Shown: positions 44,901 to 57,800 of the stretch, piece by piece
How positions within the stretch are numbered: the first letter of the stretch is position 1
How the letters are laid out: every line of letters starts with the position of its first letter
Origin: Nectonema munidae
Taxonomy: Eukaryota; Nematomorpha; Nectonematoida; Nectonematidae
NCBI GenBank assembly: GCA_030549495.1
Contig: JAUIRK010000099.1
Location: 620,001 to 684,000 of the forward strand
Reading direction: 5' to 3'
DNA: 64,000 nt
Position numbers and translations under genes: made by a program
Notes under the pieces: generated by a model
The model's input: only the letters and a program-made list of their open reading frames with translations
Databases searched by the model: none
Told to the model about the DNA's origin: nothing

Positions 44901-45670
44901 TCATTTCACCATGATCTTTAGTCAAAGTATAAGGTTTATGCAGATTTCCATAAAAATGAAATCAGTTGAGAGATGATAACGTAATGTAAAACAAACAGGA
45001 TTTACACACACACAAAGACATATTCTATGTGCAGGAATAAGTGAACGCTAATCAAAATCAAATGATAAAACAAAAACAAAACAGAAACACTTGAGATACA
45101 AAGACACTGCAACAGATGTTTGTGCTTCCATGTACACACACATATACCAATTTAACACATCTTATTCTAGTTTTTTGAAATTTTAGCGTACCGATATATT
45201 ACGTACACGAGAGTTTTTGATATTTTTTTGAAAAAAAAGTGGTCGTTATAATGCGAAAAATAGGCCATATAAAACTTGTCATTTGTTGAATACTATGTCG
45301 TAAATGATCATTATGGACATATGGTTCAATAAATTAGTTTTAGACTAATCGAGAAAAGCTCTCAGAGTTTCTTGTTGACAATTTTTAATAAAGACAATTA
45401 ATGAGTAAAAAATTGACTAATCCTTTGAAGTTGGATCAAGCACCCCTAAATTACTTTTAAGTTATCACCGAGCCCTTAGCACTTCAAAGGACACCAATTT
45501 TCGAAAAAGACCACTAAACATGATTTCTTACGCGCATCAAATTTATAATGAAGAGTGGCAGTATATCATACTCGTAATATGACGGATTTTGTTCTCACAA
45601 AAATATTTTTGAAATCAAGCTTGCTTAGAAATAGAAAATGCCTCTAAAATATTTTCTTATCTTCCCTACC
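44901..45670. other. No gene recognised upstream of PGLS
   Basis: AT-rich spacer with a possible pogo-type end at 45230-45270. The last part is probably promoter of the 6-phosphogluconolactonase gene. Confidence 0.3.
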
Positions 45671-45676
45671 CACGTG
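45671..45676 (+). promoter_or_regulatory. CACGTG E-box upstream of PGLS
   Basis: A perfect palindromic E-box lies about 80 bp before the chosen start codon, in the immediate 5' flank. CACGTG is bound by bHLH-zip factors such as Myc/Max and Mondo/Mlx, and Mondo/Mlx is known to control sugar-use genes in animals. A single 6-bp match in 64 kb can arise by chance. Confidence 0.3.
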
Positions 45677-45755
45677 TGAAACTCTTCAATATCTTTTCTT
45701 TCTTCGGACAATGACATTTCGCTTTAAAATACATTTATTTACTTTTAAAGCCTTG

Positions 45756-46568
45756 ATGAAGTCTAAATACACTGTTTTCCGAACAGAGGACTCGCTTTCC
45801 GACTTTCTTATAGGAATCTTCAATCTACTCTCTTCACACTGCAAAAAGAAGTCCCGCAAATTTTGCCTGGGTGTTTCTGGGGGAAGTGTTGCCACTTTAC
45901 TCTGCAAAACCTTTCGAAGTGTGAGCGATGTTATTGTGAACTGCAAAGTGTTCTTTTGTGATGAAAGATTTGTTCCATTGGATCACCAAGATTCCAACTA
46001 TCGAATCTTCTTTGAGAATTACGTTAAAGAGCAAGAGGATAAGACACGAGCTATGACACATATATTTCCTGCGCAAACATCTCTCAAGGATATTTCGCAA
46101 TGTGCTATCGATTACCAAGATAAAATTGAGCAGGAAGTTCTGCGAGATGACGGAAATTTTCAGCTGCTCATTCTCGGAGTCGGCCCAGATGGTCACACCT
46201 GCTCTCTGTTTCCGAAGCATGCGCTCTTGAGAGAAAGGCACGCGTTGGTTGCCTACCTGAAGGATTCTCCCAAACCGCCTCCAGAAAGAGTAACGATGAC
46301 GTACCCTTTGATTAACGCGGCCGACTTCATCATAGTAATTGCTTTGGGAAGGGGAAAAGCAGAAACAATCAAGAATGTTCTGGAAGAGCGGGCGATGTTC
46401 AAAGGCCTCGATGACATTGATGAAATCCAATATCCCTTGAGTTTGGTCCAAGCTTCCAAATTCACTTTGTTTCTTCTCGACACCGACTCAGCCTCTCTTC
46501 TTTCAAAGGGGGAAGGGGAAGTGTGTCTGAATCCGTTGGATGAAGTGAAAGCCCTGTTGTCCTCTTGA
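45756..46568 (+). CDS. PGLS: 6-Phosphogluconolactonase
   Basis: A 270-residue protein in one exon (human PGLS has 258). It hydrolyses 6-phospho-glucono-1,5-lactone to 6-phosphogluconate, step two of the oxidative pentose phosphate pathway, in the cytosol. Conserved blocks are in order: LGVSGGS (38-44) at the phosphate-binding turn; FFCDERFVPLDHQDSNY (66-82); LLILGVGPDGHTCSLFP (137-153), holding the GxGxDGHT signature with the catalytic His; and DSPKPPPERVTMT next. The frame is open to an earlier ATG at 45711, but family alignment favours 45756 (MKSKYTVF), and a 3' splice-like TTTACTTTTAAAG ends at 45750, so a 5' UTR intron is possible. GC-normal codons contrast with the AT-rich flanks. It converges on RRS1. 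Confidence 0.95.
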   Translation: MKSKYTVFRTEDSLSDFLIGIFNLLSSHCKKKSRKFCLGVSGGSVATLLCKTFRSVSDVIVNCKVFFCDERFVPLDHQDSNYRIFFENYVKEQEDKTRAMTHIFPAQTSLKDISQCAIDYQDKIEQEVLRDDGNFQLLILGVGPDGHTCSLFPKHALLRERHALVAYLKDSPKPPPERVTMTYPLINAADFIIVIALGRGKAETIKNVLEERAMFKGLDDIDEIQYPLSLVQASKFTLFLLDTDSASLLSKGEGEVCLNPLDEVKALLSS

Positions 46569-46723
46569 TTTCAACATTTTTCTTTGTCTATTTGAAATTA
46601 TGGAAAAAGTCATAAAAAGAATTGATTTTTTATTTTCAATTTCGCTTTGACGGTTTGTTCCAGTTTGTCGACATAACAAAACATAACAAAACTCAGTCAG
46701 TATATATCTGAATTATGTGGCTT

Positions 46724-46729
46724 AATAAA
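46724..46729 (+). terminator. Poly(A) signal AATAAA, PGLS
   Basis: The first canonical AATAAA after the PGLS stop lies about 155 bases downstream, on the same strand, before a long G run (46764-46779). Confidence 0.45.
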
Positions 46730-48597
46730 AATGTGACCATTTTGAGAAAAAGAAGAGCAAGCGGGGGGGGGGGGGGGCTCCATTCAGGAACTTTTCTCTG
46801 GGGCGCGACGATCCCTTGATACGGTCCTGATCATAGTGATACGCAATAATTACATTATAATTAAATTGTTTGTAAGGAAAATAAAACCTAGGAAACTTTT
46901 GCTGTACTAATGAGTACAGTGGTACAAAAATGCGTCAAAGTCAATCATACGATTGCCAAACCTAACATTTACCAGTATCCACACTATCAAAAAAGGCTCA
47001 TAATTATTAACAAAAATGTGAAGAATAGTGTAAAAACATTACGCTAAAATAAAATGAACAAAGGTGCTATAAATTTGAACTCTGGAATAAAAGACTTGAT
47101 TCTAGGAAATATAATCAAGGATTTACTTCAATTTATCTCCTTCAGTTACAGTAATTAATGGAGATGCACATTTTAACCATTGAACTATAGATAATAATTA
47201 TTTCCTACTTTGTTATGGGCTATGAAAAATATTTACCTCCCACCCCTTGAGAAAGTTGTGTACCCTTGTTCAAATTCATTGCCACATTATCTAGTGCTCA
47301 AATTCGAACTGGCTATTATATTAAATAAACCTGGAATTAAAAGAAAAAATTATAGTTTGCTCCTATGCACAAATTAGGAAGACAACTTGCTAAAAATTAT
47401 TGAGTTTTTGAAAAGGGATAGAAATTTAGTAAAAACAAATAAGAGCTTTATTCGAGTACACTAAATTTATAATTTTTTGCAGGTAATGCCGGAGCCAACA
47501 AAATAAAAAATCTCATTCTCTTTGGAAATATAATAAAAAATATCTAAAAATCTCTCATTCTTAGAAAATATAATATTATACTTTTTACACTCTAATACGA
47601 CTATAATTGTCTCTCCATCCCATTTAAAAAAGACATTAATTTTTAACAAGTTGTCTTCCAAATTTTATTATTCAAATCAAACACCGAACAATTATAAAAA
47701 ATTATTAAAATCACATCCAAATCTAGGTATATCGTTAAAAGATGCAGTTGAATGAGCATTCACAAACACAATGACTGTCTCCGTTGTCTCCACATTTTTA
47801 TTACATCAAATCAATACACGAGATGTCTCACCATTTTTATTATTTCAAATTAAGCACGGAGTATGCACCGACCGTGTTTGCATCGATTCTTTCCTCTCTA
47901 GAACATCTTTTAACATGTAACCTGAAATTATAACGTAAATTCAACGGAAAAGAAGCATTTCTTCAAAAGCTAATTTTTCAGTTTTTATTGTTTAATTTTG
48001 CATCATCTGTTTATCATACAACTACTAAGATGTTAACTCATCAGATGTAATAAGTACATATTTCTAAAGAAATGCACATCCACAAACCTAAGTTCATTTA
48101 TGGTTTCTTCCAGGATAAAATAAATTGAAAATGGAAGATGAATTGAAAAATTCAATTTTTTATCGACCTTGTGAAGCTATAAATACAAAGTTATATTTAA
48201 ATTTTTATTCTAAGGATTGTAACTTCAAAGTAGGGAATTGCTCATTTTTCTGATTCCTAATATTTTTAGAACAAAACATTTTAGAAGCTCACTAAATATT
48301 TACTCAGAAAACACGCGAACTTTTGGATGTAATTGAAAGAGATTTTTTCAAGTAGTTGCTCTCAGGTTTCAGGTCACGTTTGAAAGACTTTCTCCAGATA
48401 CCACTTTACGAGTGTGACGAAGAAGTTGGCGGCATCCTTGAGTGACTAATTTATACACAGTGATGAAACCAGATCCAAATTTTAGTTTTCTTCTCAAAAA
48501 TTCTTATTTTTGAAAAAATAGTTTGAAAAATGATTATTATTTTTGTTTTTCCATTTTGGACCAGCACTAGCAAAAATGTAAAGAGGATTCAACAAAA
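46730..48597. other. PGLS-RRS1 convergent spacer, no gene recognised
   Basis: AT-rich DNA between the two convergent 3' ends. A G run of about 16 lies near 46764. Frames such as 47661-47467 (-) resemble no family. No repeat modules or transposon ends were identified. Confidence 0.35.
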
Positions 48598-48603
48598 TTT
48601 ATT
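48598..48603 (-). terminator. Poly(A) signal AATAAA, RRS1
   Basis: TTTATT on the plus strand is AATAAA on the minus strand, about 70 bases after the RRS1 stop codon (48675-48677). Position and strand fit the end of the RRS1 transcript. Confidence 0.5.
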
Positions 48604-48674
48604 TTGATAGAATTTTTAAAGTAACTTTTGTTTGAAGCAAATCAAGCCTTCGATAAAATTGAGCGAGACAAAGC

Positions 48675-48840
48675 TCATTTTCCTTTCCTGTGTTTTCCTT
48701 TTTTTGAGGTGTCTGCTTTTTTGGAGAATTTTTTACCACTACCAAATTTACTCTTATTCATTGGCATTTTCGAATTTTTGCTGCGTTTTGAAGACTTTTT
48801 TTTATTTTTACCAAAATTATTGAGGTTGTCTTCGTGTTTT
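48675..48840 (-). CDS. RRS1: RRS1 last coding exon (Lys-rich tail)
   Basis: Acceptor TTTATTTCAG ends at 48841. The first base completes a Lys codon split with the previous exon, and the frame reads KHEDNLNNFGKNKKKSSKRS through SKKGKHRKGK* to a TGA at 48677-48675. Low-complexity basic tails of this kind end RRS1 in other animals. The AT-rich Lys/Asn codons hide the exon on composition alone. Confidence 0.85.
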
Positions 48841-51800
48841 CTGAAATAAAAGAAAAAAAGTTTAAAGTTGTACTAATGATGGGGATGTATTATTAAAAAA
48901 ACATTACTAAAAAGTTACATTTTAAGATTATATCGAGACTGCAGACCTGAAGCCAGATATGTCTACAAATAAGAGCCAGACATGTAAAAAAGATATTGAC
49001 TCCGAATCCTGATATATTACCAATGACAAATGTTCGATAAGAAAAGAAAGGATAGAGATGTTTTTAAAAATTTTTTTTGAAACATGCACCATCATTAAAT
49101 TGAGAACAATGTCATTGAGATTCCTATTGAGTCGAAACTTTGCTCACTTTGTAAAATAGTTATAACAAAAATATTACTTATTTTTTGTCTATACAGAGGT
49201 GTGAGTGCCATTGTATATTTGTCTGCGTGTCACACTTAGCATTATACACAATAAATCTGATTATAATGCACCATTTGAATAAAAAATGTACACTAGTGAC
49301 AGAATGCATATCTATAAAGCAAATATTAAAAGGATAAAATACAAAGATGTGGCTTTCCAATTTGAGATTCAGGAGATGGACCAACAAAATTTAGTTACAG
49401 CCTTGAAATATATCCAATGAAATCTAACTATTTCAAGATAATAATATTTTGATGTGACAAGGTTGTAAAATTGAAAGTATAAAATAAGTAATTTGATTTA
49501 AAACTGTATTTTATTATTGACCCAAAACATGCAGTTTTTAGACGAGACAAATTTCTCAATTATATTTGAAGACATGTTAAAAATATATGGGGCGTGAGTA
49601 AGGTTGGTGGTTAGGTACTGTGCTTCGATAACTCAAGGCCTTGGGTTCGATCCCGCATCAAGCCTACTTTCTCATAGTTCGATACAAGCGGCGCAAATTG
49701 TGCCTTCTCGATGAAAACACCCCACAAAAAAACATAAAGGTGTTGTTTAGAAGTTTTTCTTACTAAGACTTAGCGATGGAATGGAAGATTTTATCAGAGC
49801 AAATTTTTTATTTAATACATAACAAAAACGATTGTCGAAAAAGCATTTTCTATATATGATGATTGTGCAGCATTAACGGTATTATGTTCTGGTGCGTGTC
49901 AGGTTTGCGTATATGATATTCGGTTCTATGATATTTATATTGTTTAGAAAGGAACCGTTAACCTCCTACACTTTTTAGTTCAATGATTCCTTAAAAAGAG
50001 CCATAGGGTGTTTAAGTTTTTTAAGGGTACCATAGGGTGTTTTCATCGAGAAGGCACAATTGCGCCGCTTGTATCGAACTATGAGAAAGTAGGCTTGATG
50101 CGAGATCGAACCCAAGACCTTGAGTTATCGAAACCCAGCATCTAACCAACCTTACCCACGCCCCAAACAAGATACCTACAAAAAATGCAATGTTAAGTCA
50201 TAAAGGAAGCTAAAAATTTTAATGGAAAATTAACGTATTGACATTCCTACTTACTAGGTAAAAAGCAAAATTTTTAGATTTGTCAGAACTGTTAAATAAC
50301 AGAATGAGCAAGAATTTAACATTTAAAGCCTGAAAATAGATGGAAAAATAACTCCAAGCTTACGTGTTAATTGTATTGCAAAAACATAATTGTTCATCAT
50401 TAAGATCTATGCATAAATACAAGTTTAGAAATTTTTTTACAAAATTGCAAAAATTACTCGCAAGAACAGAAATTTTAAACGGATTTTTTTATAGATAACA
50501 ACTATAGGTTATTTTTTATATATTCATCAAATAGTAGCACTTACTTTTTTTGTTGCGCAGAAATAGCTCTGCCAGCTAACACATCTGTATTCATCTTGGA
50601 CTCCATGTCAGCGGTGACGTGCTTCAGAATTTCGAGCTGTTTCGCTTTTTCCCCAGAGGGAAAGAGAGTGTCAAAGTTTCGCTTTTTTCCGCGTTTTACT
50701 TCCGGCTCGCCCCGAATCGACTTCGTGAATTGGCCGAGGGAAGCCGTAGATTCCTTTGCGTGGACCAAATCAGCATCGATCTAAAACGACAACGCACAGC
50801 TTATTAAGCAACACACAAATCACAAGTATGAATTCCAATAAAGTACTTTCAGAATTCAACGCGATCAGAACAATCACCCCTGACGACAGTTAAACTGTTA
50901 CAACGTGCGCCATTAAGTTTCGTAGTTAGATGGTGCCAGGATAATTACCAACCAGGACTGTAGGGTAGGAGATGTTAAATGTCAAAAGATAGCTGCAAAT
51001 TTTTTAAAGTTTTCACACATTTCCCCTCCTATTCTCCAACCCTGTTACCAAAGAGGATACTTATGCAGAAAATATTGTATAGAGACAAGTAAAGAGAAGG
51101 TATACACAGAAAGTCATTATGATGACAACGGCTTTTATAACAGCTGGAGAGTGATTTGTAAAAGCTCAAAGATTGGCACATATTTTGGTTCCACGACTCC
51201 TTCTAGAACACAACTTACAATAAATCTTGAAAACTTTCGAAATTGGATTCAATTCAAATTTTTTAAATGAACGGTACAAAGATAAAGAGTAGAAGTAAAA
51301 CAATCGCTTGAAATTTCCAAGATTGATTTAGGTTTTGTAATATAAATTAGGCGTATGTCTGAAGAACTATATATATAGTATGCCACTGCTAATTATTATT
51401 GCTCAATTGTCCACCTTGAACACGCCTGTGCATGAATACTACATGTATCTCACACTCATCTTTATCTTTACCATGGTGTAATTTTGTCGAATATCAATTT
51501 TATGGCTAATGTTCCCAGCACGCTAAGGTTTAGCCGGTTTTATCACTATGGCATTTAATCTCTCATTATTTTGCGTCTCCATTCATCTATATTTTGCTCG
51601 TCCCCTAATGTTAAATGTCTTTTGCTTCTTCAATTAGATCACCCGAAGGTCTTCTATTTACATGCCCAAACCACCTTAACCTTTGTATTTCTAGAACTTT
51701 ATTTATTTCACTTACTTGACACAAACTTCTTATCTTTTCATTACATATTTTAGCTTTTAGATTAAATTTGCACATGATTCTTAACATCCTCATCTCCGTC

Positions 51801-54800
51801 GTGTTTAGTCTATTTTTCTCAGATTCTTTTAAAGCCTAACTTTGGCCACTATACATTAAACTAGACCTAATACAACTTTTATAAAGAAAACTCCTTTATA
51901 ATTTTGTCGAATGATAAAGTTTTCTACTCTTTCAAATCTAACACAGGTTTAAAATTTAATGTTGTGTTAGCTGCTGTCATTCAGTTTTCGAAAATTAGAT
52001 AAAATAATAAAAGCATAATTTGACATTAGAATCATGAGTGTACATAAATAAGGCCCATAAGTGCTTCACATTTTTCAAAAAGATTAAAAAATAAATAAAT
52101 CTCTTTACCTCTATTTTAGGGGAATAGTTTTCCACTCCAATTGAACACAAGCAAATTTACTGATTAATTAACCCTCGCTTGACGGACTCAATGCTTTTTC
52201 GACGCATCGGTCAGTTATTTAACAATAGCCAAAAATTTAACAAACAAAACTTTTACCAAATTTATATGTAAATATAGTAAAAAAAACAAGGAAAATAATG
52301 GTAAAATTTGATTTTTCTTAAGATAAGGCAAAAAAATTTATTTTGAATAAAAAGAATAAAACTGTCTTTTTTGAAGATGGCGTTAAAATAAAACTAGCAA
52401 CAATTTGAGCATAACGTTTTTGAATGATTTTTCACACAGTGACTCCCTTTCTCCCCTTCTAGCTGTCGCTTCTCTTCGAAATACATTTTGAGCAAGTGCT
52501 CTTTTTGATGATGAAGGCTGATTTTCAGTTGCTTGATCATACCCATAATGTGCAAGTAAGTACTTTGTCTCCACCGGTAATTCAGCTGTTGGCTCTCCTT
52601 TCTTGCTTCTTCACATAGATAAAAGCATCTTTTGATAAAATACTTTCTACCACTCTGTTTTGAAGATGGAAATTCATTAGGAGTGTTGAACCTTGCAATT
52701 ATCAGGTATTCATGCTGAAATATCCAGATAATTAGAAAACCAGCTGTGTCCACTTACGATTAGGTTTATAAGCCTATACGTTCTTATCATTTTGTTAGCA
52801 ACTCTCACCACATTTAGATTCGTTGTAAGCCAACAAACTTTCAGGTTTAGAGGCAACATTGCTGATTCTTACATTTTTATGTTGTGAAGATAGAATATAT
52901 ACACCTGAAGTTACGAGTAGCTGCTTTTTCGGTATATACGCTGATAAAGAAACTAGTCTGAATAAATTGAAAGCCTCACATTCTTTAACTTCAATGTTTT
53001 CAAGTGCTTTGGTCTGAATAGTGTTGGAACGAATCGTCTATTTGATGTAACGTGCCGCACAAAGACAAGCTTTTTGAGTACACCATACAGCAAGTTGATG
53101 ACTATGAAGAATCTATCGGTATAGACCCCATCCAGTAGGAATATTGCTTTCTTGAATCAATCTTTGGCAGATTTTGAAACTTGAGAAATAAGCTCTGTCC
53201 TCCAAACCGCTAACATATATTTCAGGCTTCAAAAAGTAGAAAAACTTTACATCATTCAGGTGATAAAACTTGTCCCATAGTGCCTGGCTTTTTGGGATCA
53301 TATATTTTCAGAGAACAATTACTCTGAATGTTACTAATTGCTCATCAATCGTCACAGTGGAGTGTGGTGTCCAATAACAAGAAAAATACTAAAAAATGAT
53401 CATGAATCTTTCGGATAGGACTCAATTTATCAGAAGCATCACGTTTTTCCTTGTCATCAAATCGTAAAAAAACATGGACAAGGATAAACATATCTCGTCC
53501 AATAGAAGCTTTCAAAAATGGAGAACCAGATTTCGAGAATAATTCTGAAACTTTTATTTTTTGATCCCCATTTTGCCCAATATATATCAACGCTCCGAAA
53601 TAGGATAATAGATGATGTAATTTGAACACTTTGTATGAGTGAAGTAGTTGTGCATATTTAGGACACGGGGATCTAAAATTTGGGAAATAATTAAAATCCT
53701 ATCTAAACAATTAAAAATCTTACTTATAGTTGGCTTCCATCTTGTGCAACGTTTTCGCATAAATGTAGGAAATTAATTCAAAATTAAAAAAGAGTTTGAA
53801 GATCGATAAAATGTCTTTCATATTTTTAGCCAATCCTTTAGGACCAGGAGGTTCCAGAACAATATTTCGAATATTTAGGCTTTCAGGTCTCCCTGCTCAT
53901 TGATGTTTCGGGTCTCTAGTATACTCTGTTGCATCGGGAGCAACTAAAGTTTCATCAAGTAATTCCTCTTCACTTGTGTAAGAAGATATAGAAGATTCGG
54001 TGTCTAAGCTATTGAAGGAGGAGAAGGAGTCAGTAGACAAAGAAGAAGAAGAAGAAGACATCATAAAGGAAAGAATGAAAATCAATTTATTCCAAGTGAG
54101 AAAAAACGCACGGCTCAAGAAATAAGAAACACGAGTTTGAGCGTGAAACATCAAAATGGTACAAGGTTTGAATAGTTGAGATCAGAAGTGAAGAAATAAA
54201 ATGTTTTTAAAATCGTTTATGATCCTTTATTGCTTATTATTATTCTTGACAAATTGAAGAGAAACGTCATCACAACTCGTATTGATGTTGTTCATAGCTT
54301 CATATCTTTTATACAATAAACAAATCAATCCCAATAACAAATCCATCATGACATTGCCAAGTTTATTTATGACACGATATGTGGCATTTCAAATATAAAG
54401 ATACTATGACGCAAAGAGATCAGAAGTGAAGAAGTAAATTACATACATATATAAAATGTTTTTAAAATCGTTTATGATCCTTTATTGCTTATTATTCTTG
54501 ACAAATTGAAGAGAAACGTCATCACAACGCGTATTGATGTTGTTCATAGCTTCATATCTTTTATACAATAAACAAATCAATCCCAATAACAAATCTCATC
54601 ATGACATTGCCAAGTTTATTTATGACACGATATGTGGCATTTCAAATATAAAGATACTATGACGCAAATTTATCACAATTGTTTGATACCTTTCATCATA
54701 CCATTGCTCAATATTCATGGCATATGTCATTGCATTACAAATTTGAAGTATTTATGACGTGAATCAATGAAAGAAATTATTTATGCTTTATACCAATTTT

Positions 54801-57800
54801 TGATACATTTACAGCAAAAAGTTGTAATATAAATTTTGTATGATATAATCACCAAAAAAACAAAGTCTGGTTAAATAAAGAAAATTTACTTACAAATTAA
54901 TTTGTGAAAAAGAATGATTTTTCTCAACCGAAAAACTTTTTGATCGTTGCTATATATAAAAATTAATAATTATTATGCTAAGTACTATAGTAGCTTTTGA
55001 AATAATCTAACTCAAAATTTATTATTATTTTTTTTATACTAATTTCATAATAATATAGATGGCGTTAAATTAAAAATTAAAAACTTCCATAGATTTTTTA
55101 ATATTTAGTTTTTATTTTGTTAAACAACAGAAAAACAACTATTAAATACTAAACTATATTAAAAAAAATTTGTAATCGTAATAGATAAGAAAAAAAAATT
55201 GGACAAAAATGTCATAGAGTCCGTCATCCGTGTTATATTTTATACGTCCGTCAAGCGAGGGTTAAACAATGTTTATAGGTACATATATATATAATATACA
55301 GAAATTATAGCGCCAATTTTTTTTAATAATATACATACCAGGGTGTCGGAGGAAAGATAAAACAAAAATCAGATCAGACTTAATGCCAATTCTTTGATTT
55401 TTTAATTCCAAATTCATACAATAAATTATTTCGCCAAATTTTTTAAAACTTTTATGCGAACACTATGAAAAGTTGACAAGACATGGTGTAATTGTAAAAC
55501 TAAAAAGCGTATTATTTGCCATTGGTTGACATCGTTTATGAAGTTTAATGTCTTGATGCAAATACATTAAATTTATAAGATCTTTGGAAGCATTGAAAGT
55601 GCAAGAACTTTGAAAACACGAAGAAATGGCTAAATCCATTGTTATTTCATTCACTTGTCTTGATCTATACATGTTATTGGGAATCATAAAATGTTTAACC
55701 TCTCAAGACTTTGTTCTTAAATTTTAGCTTACGATCTTGAAAAGATTTTTCCTCACTCTTAAAAGACATTTCTTTAAGCTTCTGTTTCAGAGTTTCGCAA
55801 ACTTTTTCTTTCATGTTCCCTTAAATTGTCTTTCAATTTTAAAACCTCGCCCTACTCTCATATTTTCAAGCCTCAAATAATATGAGTCTAGCAGAGAGTT
55901 AAAGTTAATTCTTTATTTATCGGCTTCAATATCGTAGTACACTTTCATCATGACAATAATTTATTTGAAATTATTTAAGGAACTATTTTTAATATAACTT
56001 ATATAAAAAAAATTTAAAAAATTGATAGAGAATTTTTGAGTTAAATGACTTTTGGCTGTGAATTGATTTTTCAAGTCAGGAAACCATAAAGAATCCTTTT
56101 ATTGAATAAGTCGAAGATGATTATATAGAAAAAATCAACAAGACTCCACATGTCAAATCTCACAAAATAGGGAAGAAAATATTGCATTTGTTAAATCCGA
56201 GAATGTTTTCAAGCAAAGCTGATGTTCTTTTAGTAATGCCCATAACTCAAAGAACTTTTCGGCTTTAAAATATATTTTGAATGATAGAAGATGGAATGTT
56301 AACGATGACTTTTACATTAAAGCATAAATTCTGTCGACAGATCTTTAGTTGTGGAAGCGCTGGACCTCAATTCAGATGGCCTGGGTTCAATTCCCGATCG
56401 GGACTATCCTTACCATCTGTCCAGCTATCGAAGATTATTCTTCCCTTGAATGCGATACAATGAAAATAAATTGAACATACAAATTGCCGTAAACAATTGT
56501 TACAAGGTGAAACAAGAATGCGTCCATAAACAAATATACCATCAAAACTCTAAGAATTATTATATTGGAATGAGTAAAAGCGAATTCTTGTAAACTCCCA
56601 GAAATAAATTATAAAACAGTTTGGCGCATATGTTACAGCTTTTTGCGAAAAAAGTCAATTGTATTTCTACAAAATTTTGATTATGTTAAGAATGATGTTC
56701 TTTGTTTAAACTAATCTTGATATAAAATTCAGATTTATTATGAGAGCAGATAAAGGCAGTAAACGTTCATTTTGAGTTTTTGAAATTTTTAACTGGATGA
56801 AACATAGTTCCCTCTCTTTTAATTAAATTTTGAAGTTTGCTAAAAAATAATGAAGTTTAGTTGTGAAATTAATATTTCAAGAAAACATTTTAAGAGTATA
56901 CCGGTTTAGATAAGACTTCAATGAAGCAAGAGACTATAAAAAGCAAACTAATTTTACTTAAAATCGTTTTAGTTTCGAGTCATCCTTGGGGCCCTGTTTA
57001 CACATTCATAACAAATATTATCTCTGATACTTTAATGTCACATTATTCTAGACACTCTCAAATGACATGTATTATCGAACACGCTTAGCCATCCATATAC
57101 TTCTTATGAAAGACATTTTCACTTCATATTTTTTAAATTTTAACGCATGATTACAAAAACTGTCTGAATTATTTTTTCCAAAATGTTTTGCTATGAACAC
57201 TTCAAAGTCACTAGTTACTCACTTAATTAAAACAGTCCATTTAAAAAAATGTACAACATCTGCAAGAGATAATAGACATTAAAAACGCCTGAAATTTCCC
57301 CAAGTTTTTATCTCAAATTTCAAAGTTTCGATATCAAAAATAAAGATATTATCGACAAAAGATTGAAATATATTTTTTTCTTTCTCTATTTTTAAAATCA
57401 ATTTTTTAGTCATAAGGTCAAATTTTTAGCACAATTTTTCCTCACACTGTACCTACGGACAAATTTTTTTTTGAATTTTATTAAAATTTTGAAATTACAT
57501 TTGTACCCTAGAAAATAAAAATGACGAAATTTCTCTTTGAATCGTACTTGACGCTTAGCACAGGTGATGCGAGTGAAAAGTAGGATGACACTATAAAGAA
57601 TTAATTGGTTTGAAAAGTGAATAAATATATTTTAAATAATTAGCTTCTCGATTATTATAAGATGAAGGGTGACTTTAGAATTGTGTTTTTGGGGAAGTTT
57701 TCGGTAGGCAAACTTTCTAACAAACTGGGAAAAACTTTGAAGGATGACATTCACATAGGATTAAACTCATTTAATCTGCAACTCTGATGAATATTACCTC

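Larger units (their letters stand above)
52172..55261 (-). mobile_element. piggyBac element with both ends and TTAA target sites
   Basis: TTAA (52168-52171) precedes CCCTCGCTTGACGGAC, and the right end GTCCGTCAAGCGAGGG is followed by TTAA (55262-55265): a perfect 16-bp terminal inverted repeat with the piggyBac target duplication. A related box GACGGACTCTATGAC lies ~40 bp inside the right end and GACGGACTCAATGC adjoins the left end. The 3,090-bp element carries a decayed transposase on the minus strand and a ~240-bp tandem duplication near the right end. It sits in an RRS1 intron in the same direction as the gene. The perfect ends suggest recent insertion despite the broken transposase. Confidence 0.92.

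Noticed and set aside
45897-46451. 184-codon minus-strand frame
   Set aside because: It is a shadow of PGLS: the plus strand has full family similarity and the minus frame has none.
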